DNA of 64,000 nt from Spirodela intermedia (GCA_902729315.2 LR746268.1:6927501-6991500); one strand, 5' to 3'; counted from the stretch's first letter, positions 1 through 13,526 are shown. Program-made: numbers and translations. Notes: generated by a model not told the origin, from the letters alone.

Positions 1-675
1 TTGAAAACGACTTTTTGGGCTGTAGATAGCCTATAAGAAGTCCCATAAAACCTCATTGGAGATTAAGGAGTCCCATCAGATTTAGTAGTTTGTGTGGTAG
101 ATGGCTCAGGTTCTGCAATGCGTATGTTTCTGTATTTATTTTGATTTTGATTTTCTTCAAGTTCTTAACAACCATGGTTTCAGGGATTCGCTGGTAGATG
201 GCAAACATTTTCTCATTGTGTGCAAGTTGCTAAAAGAAACATGCACACGATCGCCAAGCATCATGATAGCAAAATGCCTGCTTTGACCTATGACCAATTT
301 TGATAAGTTCCCTATGTCCTTTTCTCGTATGTATTTGGATCTTCTAAAAAAATTTCTGATCAGAAACTGTGCGTAAAATGGGGACCGAGATTAGCGGAAA
401 CAATTATCATAAGTGCCCCTTCGTACTGAGAACTTGGACTGGATAATGAGGAAATTTGGGAAATTCAGCGCCTTAAATGTAAACGTGGTGTACCGTATGG
501 CTGGATTGATATGACAGACTTCATCTCTCCAAACCCGAATGGCTGGATTTTTGTTATTGTTTCTATTGTTGTTGATGATGATGTGATATTAGCACTTTCT
601 TTCTTCTAGCGTTTTTTCTGTTTACTTGTCAATTAATCGATTTCTGAGTGTTGACCCTTTGCTTTGTCACAATAG
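1..675. other. No recognisable coding exon; probable intron or upstream part of the cohesin gene
   Basis: I see no exon here that matches the N-terminal Rad21/Rec8 domain expected upstream of the gene that follows. A stretch around 432-607 is open in one frame without a start codon, but its translation resembles nothing I recognise and it is probably chance. The acceptor at 674-675 (tag) shows that transcribed sequence starts upstream of 676, so the kleisin N-terminus should lie left of the window. Confidence 0.4.
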
Positions 676-3600
676 GATATTGTCTTGGACAAGGGATCTT
701 CCATTCCCGATAACCTTTTGGGCTCAGAAGAGTATGTATCTCCTGCATCTCAACAATTGTATCGGGTTTTCATCACTATTTTTGGTCTATGCTGAACGCT
801 TTTGAATTATCAAGTTTTCTTCAACATCCTTTTTTCATTTTACGGCATTAGGCTAAAATTGAATGAACTTGTCAACACGTAGAGAATCCAGATACTAGTG
901 AAAAGGAGAAACCAAAGTTCTGGAGAACTTATCAAATTCAGAATCCCTAACCAATGTATAATGCATATAATAGCGCTTCAAATGTGCACACATTTTTAAT
1001 TAAAATTCCAAAAGAAGGAAAATATTAATAAAATATAAGTTCTCTATTTGTAATACATGCTTATTGCAGTAGTAATGTCAGTGATACTTTCTCAGGAACT
1101 TTATATCAGCATTATCGTTCACATACATGCTGTTTGGAACTATGGTGCAGCTTTATTAGAGATATCCTCTGTTATTCTACCGCCGCATATGTCCTTCTCG
1201 TGTCCATGTTTCCTTTCTGCAAAATCTGGTGAAATGAAAAATGAATGTCATATTTGCAGCATGGAACATAAGATTTCTCTCCAGCATGAGGAACCTTTTC
1301 CAAGTATGGATATCGATAATGATTATGATGAGCATAATGCTGGGACTTCAAAGAATATTGGTGAAGATTCTGCCATTCACTTTGGAAGACGCATCCCTCG
1401 AAAGTTGCAGGATATGAGTGAAGAAGGCCCTTCATTACTGAGCCATTGTGAGCATATTGAAAGATCACCTTCTGTTCCAGATGATACGATTGTTTCTTTC
1501 CGTATCCATCAAACCCTTCCAGACACCATTGAAAATGCACAAACGCCAAGTACTCCTGCATTAATTCAAGAGGCGATACCTGCCAATGTCCAAAACATTG
1601 CTTTGAGTCCATCTGGAAAAGCTTCACCATCTAATGACGCTGAAGCTGTTGTTGTGAATCCATCACGTTCTCACATGGAATCCGAATGCCATGACTCCGA
1701 TGAGAGTGGTGATTTAGTTAAGGACAAACATGATTCTTGCCTGAATCAGGCTAACATAGCATCTAAAGGTGGCAATTCCGAACTGTCACTCAAAGAGCCA
1801 GTTCTAGGTGAATCAGAATTTCTTGATGGAGTAGAGCAATCGCATGCTGATGGATTATCAATTGAGGTGCAAGGTTTGTTTTGCATTCAACATAATTTCC
1901 TTCTTTCCACATGAACAACAAAGTATTATTCTTATGCCTACTGTTATTTTCTAGGTGAGGATGTTCACTTGCCTAGTGTTTCAAATGCTGACACAGGTGT
2001 TACCAAGAAGTCGGGAAATGTAGTTTCCCAACAAGGGACGGATTGCAGTAAGGATGAGGATTTGGGTGATGTGATTTCGAAGGGTTCCCGGATAGAGATC
2101 AATTGCTCGGCAAGTAGTGAATATCCTGAACCTGAAAGGATGCTCTTAGGCACTAGGGGGGATCAAGGTGTGGCAAAGGATTTAGAGCAATGTACTATTG
2201 CGGAGAAAGGTGTCACAGAATCTGATGGAAGTGTTGATCGGGGAGTAAGTACCCGTGGCAGAAAACGACACTTAACAGAAAGTAGTCCTTTTCAGCTGAA
2301 TGGGATTTTGGCCAAGTCGTCCAGGGCATCCCAATCAGGAAGAAATGCAGAGTATATCCCTGATGACGATGATGTGCTGGCATCTATTTTAGGTATGGGC
2401 CTTTACTTGACTTCTCTAGTTTCATACGAATAGCTGTGGTCCTTTGAAAATTCATGATGATTGCTGGAAAATTGTGTATGTTGCCTATTTTTCTATGCAC
2501 ATGTGTAAATCAAGTTCCTATTACCTCATGGTTTATGTACTTTTACTCTTCTCTAGTTGGACGGAGTTCTGCTCTGAAGTTGAAGTCTACTCCAACTCTT
2601 TCAACTATGCCTCCTTCAAAACGACAAAGGCAGGCTTCTAGGGCCGGTGTGCCTAAGAGAAAGATGCTATTGGATGATACTATGGTCTTACACGCTGAGT
2701 ATGTTTCTTGTCTGTGCTATGCTGTAAATTTTCTGTTTAATGTTTTCATTGTCTGTTCTAGCTGCTATATTTAATTTCATTTTGCAATTCCATGTCGGAT
2801 ATCGTTTGTTCATTCGTGATGTTTATTCATCAAATATTGATTGATTTTCCCTTTATCAGTGCTATACGAGAGCAGCTGATAAGTACTGAAGATATACGTC
2901 GAACACGAAGGAAGGCTCCATGCACTCGTCCTGAAATCTGGGTGATCCAAAAATGCTTGATAGAGGAAGGGATTTTCTGTGAACCTGTTTTGACTGGTGA
3001 GGTTATCGTTCAAAACATTTTTTCAAGAGTATTCTTCCAGCATTTCACCCATTTTACGTTTCTTGACCAATTGCCTGCTCATTCGGTAGAAGTCACATTG
3101 CAGTCGCTTGTCTTAGTTATGAGGAGATTGTTAATACAATGAAACGCCTATCTACACATAGGAATCGAAACTCTTCTTAAATAAGCAACGGAAGAGCGAA
3201 ATACCTTGTTTGCCCATAAATTTTTCATTTTACCGAATCGTAGACTCTTATTTGGCAGAAGACGTATCAACGTCACTTACAGAAAAGTAACTCTCAGAGA
3301 TTGTTTTTTTTTTTTTTTTGAGCATGCCGTGGCTGATTGGGTTCATTTTTACTGAATTTGACAGATGCTTTATGAAGTTTACAATGTTTAATTCCCCGCT
3401 GAAGATTACCGAAAACCAGTAACCTAGATTTGCCATAATTTATTAATGCTGAGCTATAATAACATAACAGCCACTTTCCAGGGATATGGTTGTGAAAGTG
3501 GATGAGTGGTTTAAGGATATATAATCAACTAGATGAAAACTCCAATTGTTAGCCATTGAAGCTCTAATAATTCGTTTGAATATTGTTTTAGTCAACCAAA

Positions 3601-5786
3601 TTTACACCTTATCCTGTCCATTGAGGATCGGCTAGCATCAATGTTCCTGTTCTCCATTCTAATACGATTAATGACGTGCTTGGTTAGCATCCTGAATGAT
3701 GCAAGCATCTAGTTACCTAAGATGCTAATGATGTACTGAATTTCCTGGCAATCTAACATGTCAGAAGATGTGACAATGGATCTTTAAATTGATCTAGTAT
3801 ATGAAGTAATGACATACAATTCTTTAACAATATTTTTCGTGAATGCTTTTCCTCTGTTAACTGTTGACTAACTTGCTCGTGAACAATAATAATGCAGAGT
3901 AGTGTTCAACGAGCATAGCCATGTGAATCAAATATTTTCAATGGTTCATTTCTTATTTTCTGTTATGTCCATAGTTCCATAGTCAAGTTGTTTCATTAAT
4001 TTTACGCGGTGATAGTTCCCCCCCCTCCCCCCAATATTTACCATTGTACGAATACTAATTTCTGCATTTCATTCCGATGTTGAATGTGATCTAAGCGCTT
4101 CTAATGAGTGAAAATATTTGATATAATTATGAAAATTTCCTTTCATGTTCGATTGGTTCGTCCTGGAGGACATGTAATTATGCCATTCTTTCATCCACTA
4201 AAGGCACTGATTTGATCTGTCCCTTCCATCCAGGTATGCCTCTGGAGTTGGTGATTCTGCACAGCCAGACATTCGACCTAAATGATGCTCCTGATTCAGG
4301 GTTTAATACAGACTATTCCCATTTAGAATTACCGAAAATACAGAACAACTCTGACTTTAGTGAGAAATCTAAGGTCAACGAGACAGAGAATAACCCAAAA
4401 GCTGCAGCCAAAGATGACGGCGAAAAAGAGGAGATTTCTGATGTCCTTGAAATCTCTCAGACGACGCCCAGCTCTCTTGCAGACGTTGTCCTCGGCGATG
4501 CCAACAACAGGGCTCAGTCAGCCTCACTAACTGCTCCACATTTGGTGGAGGCAACTGCTGAGACCTCATCCTCTAACAAAGGAGATGACGACATGAATAC
4601 TACTAATCTTGGGGTGATTGCGCCAGAAGGTGATTACTCAAGCTGCCAAACTCACTGCGTTGAACCCAAATGCTTGAGGGTACCGCGGTTTTTCATATGA
4701 CAAACTTTTCAAATGAACCAGGTGCCTTGGCCGATTCAACCTGTGACCAGAGTGTGGAGCATGAAGCTGTGCCTGGCGGTGTAAATGACGATGGTAACCC
4801 CATCTCTGAGATCTCCCCTGTGAAGGCACCACAGTCGCGACTCGACACCGAAGTAGAAGAGAACCCCTCAACCGTAGGCGAGAACTCTGGCTTCCACGAC
4901 ACCATGGACTTGGATAGGAGCCACTTTGACTCCGCCGCCCCAAGAGACTCCAATGTAAGCTACCTCTGTTGGTTGCACCATCCTAAGCAGTGCATATTGG
5001 GGGAATCGCTTCCGTCGTGGGTTCTTGTGGTTCTTCCACAAATAGCAAAATATTTGATATCCTGCTTGACGAACGGCTCGTTTAATTCTGGTGCAGGATT
5101 TCTGCAGCGCTGTGGGCGGGAACGACACAGGTTCGTCCCCTTTCCTTCTCAGGCTGATCGCTGCAGCTCGTTGCCTGAATGGGGTTAATTGATTTCTATA
5201 GGTGGTAATAAGTGGGATCTGAGGGAGATTTCCGTTGACTAATTGTTGGTTTGATCTCCCAATCCTCGTCTCCCAGGGTTTCTAAATGTAGATGACGAAG
5301 TTGACTTCGATGAAGAGGTGGAGAATGAGCTGCCCGACACCGAAGAGGCCCAATCCACTGAGAACAGCGGCTGGTCGTCTCGTACCAAGTACTCTCCCAC
5401 CCCCCTCGTCTCCTTTTCTGCCTGGTACCTGGTAGCCACTGATGATTAAATCAAACCATTCTCCAAAAGGGGTGTTGCAAGATTCCTCAGATCCTTGTTC
5501 GACGAGGAGACCGGCCGGGGAAGAACAGCCGTCGCCGTTGACCAGCTCTTGGCGGGTAAAACCCGGAAAGAAGCATCAAGAATGTTCTTTGAAACATTGG
5601 TATGTGTGAAAAATAAATATATTTATTCAATCTGGATGAATCTGCGTGGTGGGTTCTGATGATCATCTGAAACTGGTCTCTCTCCAGGTGTTATCCACCA
5701 AGGACTACATACTCGTTGACCAGGAGAACTCCTTCAAGAACATCAGCATCAAACCCAGATCGAAGCTCCTGAAATCCGACTTCTGA
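676..5786 (+). CDS. SYN4: Sister chromatid cohesion 1 protein 4-like (RAD21/SCC1 kleisin), 5' partial
   Basis: Cohesin kleisin subunit that closes the SMC1/SMC3 ring and is cut by separase in mitosis; acts in the nucleus. Exons read by hand: 676-731, 1260-1873, 1955-2392, 2557-2698, 2860-2996, 4234-4629, 4722-4954, 5097-5130, 5277-5388, 5470-5599, 5688-5786. The conserved middle block reads SILVGRSSALKLK, then KRKMLLDDTMVLHAD and REQLISTEDIRRTRRKAPCT. The C-terminal winged-helix block reads ENSGWSSRT, then LLAGKTRKEASRMFFETL and ends KSDF. These match the plant SYN4/RAD21.3 type rather than meiotic REC8. The acidic, Ser-rich linker is poorly conserved, as in the family. The N-terminal domain is missing because the window starts inside the gene. 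Intron 2997-4233 is 1.24 kb. The intron 4630-4721 is inferred only from frame continuity; the alternative is a frame break there. Next gene starts 570 bp downstream on the same strand. Confidence 0.88.
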
Positions 5787-6235
5787 TCGAGGTCGGAGCA
5801 AGGATTTGACCAGGAGAAGACGATTATTTTGTAGGGTTTTAGTGGACCAAGTCTCTGTATCTTGCCCTCCCCCCTTCTCTCCCCGCCATCTGTCTCCCTC
5901 TCTGGTCGACCTAGGGTTTAGTCGTCCTGTATCCTGTGTACAATTTACCTCGTGTATATATATATATCAACATAATGTGTATGTGCAATGTACTCATACT
6001 AATTATCTCCCGTTTCTTCTCGGGGATGTACTGTTGATTGTTGTAATATACGTTTTCCGAAAAATATTAGCTTCTATGGGTGTCAAAATCTCGGTAGAGA
6101 AACTTGTCAAGGGTGTCTGTATAATTTTCCCCCCAATGCCTTTTGCCGTCTCGTCACCGGCGATCCGGTAAGCTTCTTTTTTCTTGCCTCTTCTTCCCCC
6201 ACCTCCCTCGCGGATCAACGCTCGTCTCTGCGGCC

Positions 6236-6361
6236 ATGAGCGGGTCGATAAGGAGGTCCTCCGTCCTCCGATCCGGCTGCCTCGCCGGTGACGCCTCCGC
6301 ATCTGCCGCCGCCGTCCTTGGTCTTCGACCTGCGGTTCCACGCTTGTCTCTGCGGCCATGA
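6236..6361 (+). other. Upstream ORF (duplicated start region) overlapping the thioesterase start
   Basis: An ATG at 6236 opens a 41-codon frame that begins like the main protein (Arg/Ser-rich, with VLRSGCLAG) because a block of about 122 bp containing the start codon is tandemly duplicated (about 6219-6340 and 6341-6429). The spacing is 122, not a multiple of 3, so the upstream copy is out of frame with the thioesterase. Its stop TGA (6359-6361) overlaps the main ATG as ATGA. A longer version of the same frame opens at 6143. It may act as a translated upstream ORF if it is in the mRNA; this is inference. Confidence 0.45.
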
Positions 6362-9300
6362 ACGTGGCGACCAGGAGGTCCTTCTCCGTCCTCCGATCTG
6401 GCTGCCTCGCCGGCGGCGCCTCCACATCTGCCGCGGCGGCGGTGAATCCCTCATCCGCCACCACCAGCCCGTCAACGCCAGGGAAGGGGCTCACCAGAGC
6501 ACTCCTCCGGGGGCCCACAGCGCCAAGGGACCTTCCCCACACCGGCCGTGGCGCCACTAATTTACTGTGCCCACCACCGGTCTCCTTCTCCAGGTCAACG
6601 GCATCAGCCACCCTTTTGGGGCCGCAGGATCCGATTCTCCCCGCGCTAATCGCCGCACAGATCAGGTTCCTCTCGCCTCGACTCCATCCGCGTCGGACAA
6701 TGGCGATGAACGTCTCCTCTTCCGGCGGGGAGAATGGTGCCGAGACGCCGGCGAGCGAGTCTATCAGGGATTCCGGCAGCCCTCCTTTCGTCAACATCCC
6801 CGTGACCTCCACTTTGGCTTATCCTCTGGATAATTCTCCCACTCCCATAAATGCAAGCTCTTCGATCCGGAAGCCGCTGAGCCTGTGGCCGGGGACTTAC
6901 CACTCCCCTGTGACACAGGCCCTCTGGGAAGCCCGATCGAGCATATTCGAGAGACTGCTCGATCCGGCTAACGACGGGCTCCCACAGAGCGAATTGCTCA
7001 CGAAGACCCCGTCCCAGAGCAGGACCAGCATCGTGTACCACTTCTCCAATGATTACATTCTCAGGGAGCAATATCGCGATCCCTGGAACGAGGTCCGGAT
7101 CGGGAAATTGCTGGAGGACCTGGATGCCCTCGCGGGAACAATTGCTGTGAAGGTAGGTGCCTACTGAGACTTTCTCTTTCTATGCTATTTAATATGGATC
7201 AGAACATCAGATTTTCAGAACGCTTTCTTGGACTCCTCGCCGAACAAAATTATGATCTCCAGTTGCTATCTTCTCTTCAAATGCTACCTCTTTAGATTTG
7301 CATGCATTAAGCCAAGTTGGAAGTTCCCTTCTCTTTTTTCTTAATCTGCCCTCACCCTAGTTCCTCTTCCCTGCTAATTAAGCACTTCTGAGCCATATAT
7401 GACTGCTCCGAGGTGTTCTCCCCTAGTCCGAACATAGTTCCACACGAGTACCTAAATTATTCCCGAGTTCTTTTCCCTGTACTGCTGTGGTATTTCTTAT
7501 AAACTTTTTGAAAAGAGAAAGAAGTCAACGCAGCGTCTGTGTCGGGAATTGCTGCCATGTCGACAAGCTCTGAGCTCTACCACCGCTAACCATGATGAAG
7601 TTCCCCAGATATAAGAAGACTAATTCAGGAGGTTTTTCTCTAAACATGATATTTTTTAAGAACGCTGATGATGCTTAGAGCTGTAGAAACATCTGATTTC
7701 ATTTTTCGGGGATTATTATATCACGTATGAGTTAAATATTACAAGGATAAATCTGTACAAAAAGAATCTAACATTTATGCAGTCTTCACAGGGATGTTCC
7801 AGACCCTACTGAGACCCCCATCCCCCTTCATTATTTAGAGGAAAACGTTTAATCCTCTCGAATCAGCAGAGAAAAAGGCTTCTTACCCGTTTAGCACAAG
7901 AAAAAAATGGACCACCACCCAAAAACCGTGTTGTTCTTTTGGGTACTAATTTTTCGGTTTGGCATCTCGCTAGAACTTTTTTTTTTTTTTCCTGCCAGGA
8001 TACTGAAGTAACCGTTCCCTTTTCTTCTCTCTGTTCTAGCATTGCTCTAATAATGACAGCACGACGAAGCCTCTGGTGCTGGTCACCGCTTCTGTGGATA
8101 GGATGATCTTGAAGAAGCCTCTCCGGGTGGACTCGGACTTGAAAATCGCCGGGGCTGTCACATGGGTCGGGCGATCCTCAATTGAGTTGCGGATGGAGGT
8201 CACCCAGCTATCACAAGGTACGCTGAAGAATGACTAGAGTGGGCCGTCCATTGGACTGAGACCTCTCTTTCCATCTGTTCCATGAATGATTGCCCTCAGA
8301 CTCCCTTCTTTCTCTTGCAGAGACCGACAAGGAGTCGGATTCTATCGCTTTGACCGCCAACTTCACCTTTGTTGCACGCGATTCAAAGACCGGGAAGTCG
8401 GCTCCTGTGAACCGCCTGGCCCCACAAACTGAGCTAGAGCGGAAGCTCCTCGAAGATGGGGAGAGCAGGGACAGGCTGAGGAAGAAGAAGAGGGAAGAGG
8501 ATAGGAGGCAGTTCGAACAGGGCGGCCACGCTTTCCACGGCGAGCTGGAGAGGTTAAAGGCTCTGTTAGCCGAAGGCCGCATCTTCTGCGATATGCCTGC
8601 CCTGGCCGACAGAGACAGCATTCTGATAAGGGACACACACCTCGAGAACTCTCTCATCTGTCAGCCTCAGCAGAGAAACATCCACGGGCGAATTTTCGGA
8701 GGATTCTTGATGAACCGGGCGTTTGAACTGGCCTTCTCGACTGCGTATGCATTCGCCGGGCAGATGCCCTGCTTCATGGAAGTCGACCACGTTGACTTCC
8801 TACGACCTGTGAGTGCTTCCCCACTTCCCCCCCCCTCATGATTTTGTGCTGCTCCTTTACATTTTTGCCCTTTCAGTGCTAAGCTTCTCGAGATTCGTTT
8901 CCTTAGCTTTACCACTTCTGCTCCTAGATTTGTTGAGAAATGGTGTGTAATAAATATCTACCAAGAATCATCTTGACCCAGTTCAGTGGTTCTCAATGTG
9001 GATTTCTTTATTTACTTGATCGGCGTTGACCGGCTCAGGTGGATGTGGGGGACTTCCTGCGGTTCAAATCGTGCGTTCTATACACCCAGCTGGAGAACCC
9101 GGAGCAGCCCCTCATCAACATTGAAGTCGTCGCTCACGTCACCAAGCCGGAGCTCCGCCGGAGCGAGGTGATGATCTCTTGACAGGATTTCTAATATGTT
9201 CCCCGCACTCCTCTCACCGCGCTTCCCTTGAAATCATCCAACAGGTCTCAAACACCTTCTACTTCACCTTCACCGTCCACCCAGAGAGCTTGAAGGACGG

Positions 9301-9397
9301 CCTGAGGATCCGAAGCGTCGTCCCCGCCACCGAAGAGGAAGCCCGGCGAGTGATCGAACGTATGGACGCCGAGGATTCTTACTTCTCCTCTGTGTAG
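6358..9397 (+). CDS. Acyl-CoA thioesterase, ACOT9-like, double hotdog, probably mitochondrial
   Basis: Hydrolyses acyl-CoA to free acid plus CoA, probably in mitochondria. Five exons: 6358-7152, 8040-8217, 8321-8808, 9039-9167, 9245-9397. The first about 115 residues are Arg/Ser/Ala-rich without acidic residues (MNVATRRSFSVLRSGCLAGG), like an organelle presequence. Two hotdog regions follow: the first around residues 200-320 (VTASVDRMILKKP, VTWVGRSSIELRMEV), the second near the C-terminus (QQRNIHGRIFGGFLMNRAFE, then MEVDHVDFLRPVDVGDFLRF). HGRIFGGFLM is the hotdog helix signature of this family. A basic insertion (RDRLRKKKREEDRRQFEQ) sits between them. Start chosen at 6358 because it leads into the presequence in frame. 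An in-frame ATG at 6700 could make a cytosolic form. The 3' end converges on the formin gene, 475 bp apart. Confidence 0.88.
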
Positions 9398-9871
9398 ATT
9401 TGTACGCCCACCATCCCCGGAAGGCCCCCCCGGAGGATCGTTGACCTCCACTTTCTCCAGGTCCTCGTTGTCAGAAGCAAATTGCAAGTGGATGTTTGGG
9501 AGTGGCCGGGTGCTCTAAATCCGTTTTATATATGGACCAACAGCAGAGATGTCCCCATCTCCCAGCTCTTCAGGGTTGGGTTGGGCTGCTGTTGACTTTC
9601 TGTAGTTCTGAGGGCCAGCCCCCAGCATGATCCTCAAGAACCCAGCTCCGACAGCTGTTCTTCGGACAGTCAACCCTCCTTGGATCTTCAGACTTTTCTT
9701 GATAATTAAATTATGTTGTTCGCGATATCTTGGAACTGGGTTTTTTTTTCTTTCTTCTTTCTCTTTTTTTCTCTCTTATGAGAGAATAATCTCGTATTCA
9801 TACATATTTAGAACGCCTGAAACGATTCCAAAATCGTTTGCACTGATTCATGCGGGTACAGACTGAGAACC

Positions 9872-11009
9872 CTAGAAGGGGGAGCTATCGTCGTCGTCGT
9901 CTGAGCTCCCCGTTGTGTGCGACTGGAGCCGGGGAAAGAGCTGCGGCAGCGTTGGGTTGATCGGCACCGGAAGCTGGCGCGGCCAGCTGATGTTCGTCCG
10001 CTCGTTGACCTTCCCCACCTCCTTGCAGACCTGTTCGAGAGTAGAAACGAAGTCCCTGACCACCATGAAGATTCTGAAGGGGTGGGCCTCCTCCTCGGCG
10101 GAGTTCCCATGGAAGTACTCCGTTATCTCCTTCACCAGAGACAGAGCGACGTTCTCCTCCGCCTGAATCTTCGCAATCTCGTCCTCCGCTCGGTTCAGGA
10201 ACCCCTCCATCGCGTCCCTGAACCTCCGGCAACTCTCCAGCTGGCCACCGGCGGCGCCGCCGCCGCTCAGCTCCAGGACCTCGGCGACCTTCCCTACGCC
10301 GCCGGCGAGCTTCGCCACCGCGCCGCTGAGCACCTCAGAGTCCATGGTGGCGGCCTTCTTCACGTTGCCCAGCTCGCCCCCGAGCCCTGCGACGACCTCC
10401 AGCCCAAGCTTCTTGGACCGGCGATCCTCGCCGGAAATATCGCCGGCGGCGAGCCGCGACCCTTCGGATCTTATGATCTCCTGCACGACGAAGTGGAGCA
10501 GCGTCGTCTTCCCGTCGGTGCCCTTGACGTCGACCAGCTTGAGCAGAGTGTCGAGCTTGAAAGCTCTCGCACCGCCCCGATTGGTCCCGACGTTCATCCG
10601 GTTTCCGGTCTTCAAGACTGCCTCCAGCAGCTTCAAGAACATCCTGCTACTTCTCAGCTCCTCGCAGGCGACCTGAGATTATTTTTATTAGAGCTGTGAA
10701 CTTCTGCAAGGATCTAAGATTTTGGTGCAGGAGGACGAGGACGGTGGTTACCTCCAGAGTTTGGAAGGATTTCGTGAGGTAGTTGATCTCTGAGTCGAAG
10801 TTGGCGATGTAGAGCATGGCGTCGGCTCTCTTGAAGGCGAAGGGGACGTCGAGGAGGGCCTTGAGGAACTTCTCCGCGGGGCCCAGCTTGAAGGGCGAGG
10901 TCTCCTCCCTGTGCTCCTTCAGCTTGAGCTCCTCCTCCCTGCTCGGCACCATCTTCAGCAGTGTCTCCAGGAGCTCCGCACCCAGGTTCTCCGTGTTCCC
11001 TGTTTCCCA

Positions 11010-11040
<31 letters not shown>

Positions 11041-12848
11041 ATGAAGAAGATGATGACGACGATGATGAAGATGGAGGGAAGAAGAAGAAGAAGAAGATCT
11101 CCTACCTTCGTGGAGGGCTTCGCAGACTTCCTCCTTGGTCACATTGAGAGCTCTGAGCAGAATGGCGATGTTCTGAGATTTCTTCGGGTCGAGCACGCGG
11201 TCGTCATCTTTGGGCGATGGAGGCACCTGCCGCCTGGCCGTCTCCTTGAGGGCTGTGCTCACAGCATTGCAGACGAACAGCGTCTCGATCATCTCCTCGT
11301 TCAGCCTTCAAACCAGAGGCCCCCAGAAGTAACAGAGAGAGTTAGAGAGAGAGAGAGAGAGAGGATGGAGGAGATTTGTAGAGAGAGAGAACAGGGCCGT
11401 CGGTCTCACTGGAAAGAGCTCGATTTCAACTGGTCCCACACCATGGCTCGATCGGAGCTCGCCCGGACCTTGTCCCAGTGCAGGGGCTTCAGCTTCGGCC
11501 GCGGGGTGGTCTCCTCACCGGCCCTCGCTCCGCCGTCCGAGTTCAGCGCCGCCTTAGCGGGGTGAATCGCCGTCAGGGCCTTCCCGCCGGTGGGTCGCGG
11601 AGAGAAGAGAGGAGGACGATCCCCTGCGAGCCCTGCTCTTGAAACCCTGGTTTCCCAGTATCCCGCCGGCGGTAGCGGCGGAGGTGGCGGCGGGCCTGCC
11701 ACCATTTTTGGTGAGTACTTTCCATCCGACTTCTGGAGGGATATTTCTTTCAGCGGGGGCGACGGCGGCGGCGATGGAGAAGAGGGTTTTCTCTTCGGTG
11801 GGGATGGAGTCGACTGGTGAAGCGGCGGAGGCGGCGGCGGCGGTGGCGGAGGGAAGCGTAGTCCGGCGTCGTTAACGAAATCCTCGTCTGATAAGGAGCT
11901 CGACGATCCGAGGATGGATTTTCCATGGCTGGAATCGTCCGGAGGTGACGACGGCGCCGGAGAAGGCTCGGAATTGGAAGAAGGAGACGACGGGGAGCTC
12001 AGAGTTGTGTTCGTCGGCTCGCATTTTTCTCCGGGGAGGAAGGTCCTCCTGGAGATCGAACCAGAGCCGCTCCTCAGCCCGCGGGGGCTGTCCTTCCCGG
12101 CGGAGGAGCTCCTGGGGGAGTAGAACTCCTCCTCCGACGAGCAACCCGCCTCACCATTGCCGTAGCCACGGCGGAAGGAGCGGAGAAGAGGAGGGAGAGG
12201 ACGGAGCTCTGGCGAGCCAGTCGTCGGCGGAGGGGGAGCTGGTTCTCCGTCGACGGCTCCACTGGAGCTAGTCAGGTTGCCCAGGTACAGGAACTCTCCG
12301 CCGGCGGCAGCGGAGGAGCCGTAGGAGAAGTTCCGGCCGCCGTCGGAGGTGGCAGAGAGGGCCGGGAAGAGGCGGCGATCGTCGGATCTGCAGTCTTTCT
12401 CGCTGAGAAAGCCTCGCCGCCGGCGACGGTAGAAGAGGGCGAAGGCGAGCCCGAGGAAGAGGACGGAGAGGATGGGGAGGAGGATGGCTGGGATGAGCTT
12501 CTTAGACGACGAGGAAGGAGTTGCAGAAGTGGAATGCGGGAGGATGATGGAGGAGAGGTTCCCTGGGAAGGTCGGCTGGCTGGAGGAGGAGGAGGTAGTG
12601 TTGGAGATGGCCGGCGGAGGAGGAGGAGGAGGAGGAGGGGGAAAGAGCGGGAAGAAGGGAAGCGGGTTTGTCGAGGAAGGGTACTTGGGGAGGGAGAGGG
12701 AAGGGGGCTCCGCCGGGGGCTCCGAGAACAGCGGAAAGAAGGGCTGATGAAGCGCCCGGCGGTTGGATCGGGGAAGGGGATTACCGGAGCTCGCCGACGC
12801 TATCACAGAGAGAAAGAGGAAGAAGAAGAAGAAGAAGAATCTGGGCAT
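9872..12848 (-). CDS. Class I formin (FH2 actin nucleator) with signal peptide and membrane anchor
   Basis: Nucleates and elongates actin filaments at the plasma membrane. Four exons in coding order: 12848-11410, 11305-11106, 10999-10752, 10672-9872; 895 codons. Residues 1-20 form a Phe/Leu-rich signal peptide ([20 protein letters not shown]). A Pro-rich extracellular stretch follows (about 35-80, including a run of ten Pro). One membrane helix lies at about 118-140 ([20 protein letters not shown]), then RRRRRG as cytoplasmic stop signal. FH1 has poly-Pro runs at about 340-420. FH2 runs from LKPLHWDKV (about 453) through [21 protein letters not shown] and [20 protein letters not shown] to about 870. 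The ATG at 12848 is preferred over one 29 codons upstream because it places the signal peptide at the N-terminus. Intron 11105-11000 is almost all (CTT)n on the coding strand. Matches plant AtFH1/FH6-type group I formins; the paralogue is not resolved. Confidence 0.93.
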
Positions 12849-13526
12849 TGTGGTTAGCGAGAGAGGGAGGAGGAAAGATGGTCCTCGATTGCTCTGCGCG
12901 TGTGGAGAAGAAGTAGGGGAATCGAAAGCCTGCATGTGGGTATGATCTGAGCTGTGAGCAATAAACCACAGAGAGAGAGTCTAGCTATTTTGTTTTCTTT
13001 GGAGAAGAGGACCGAAAGTTCTAAGCAGTGTGCGTGCGTGTGAATAGAAAACGGAAGGACGGGGGAAGAAGGAGCAGAAGGGTAGATTTTGCACTGACTC
13101 GGGACCGACTCCCGAAGGCGTCTCGGGGCGAGTCAAGGAGGAGGCAACTCGGAGCGAGCTGAAGCGAGAGGACGGGTACGAATTACCCCACCGACGGCAG
13201 AGACCACCTGAAAGAGAAAGAGAGAGAAAGAGACCTTGGAAATGACCTCGAAAAACTACGTCTTTACCTCTGTCGTCGGGCCTGCCTGATTTATGATAAT
13301 GGCGACAGATGAGAGATGGAGATCCGAACCATCATTGACATTAGAATTATTGATTAGGTAGTCGAAGAGAGAGAGTAATGAGAGAGAGAGAGGCAGCCCT
13401 GCTGTAATCTCCGAGTTACAGTGGCAGCACAGTGCCATCCTGTCGAAGGCGGAGGATGACGAGCCGCCAGCTTGGGATCGCGGATTCTTCCCAACAGAGG
13501 ACAACAGCAAATGTGTGGCTGAAAGA

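Noticed and set aside
432-607. Open frame without ATG near the window start as a missing cohesin exon
   Set aside because: Translation does not resemble the kleisin N-terminus and splice phases do not fit the exon at 676.
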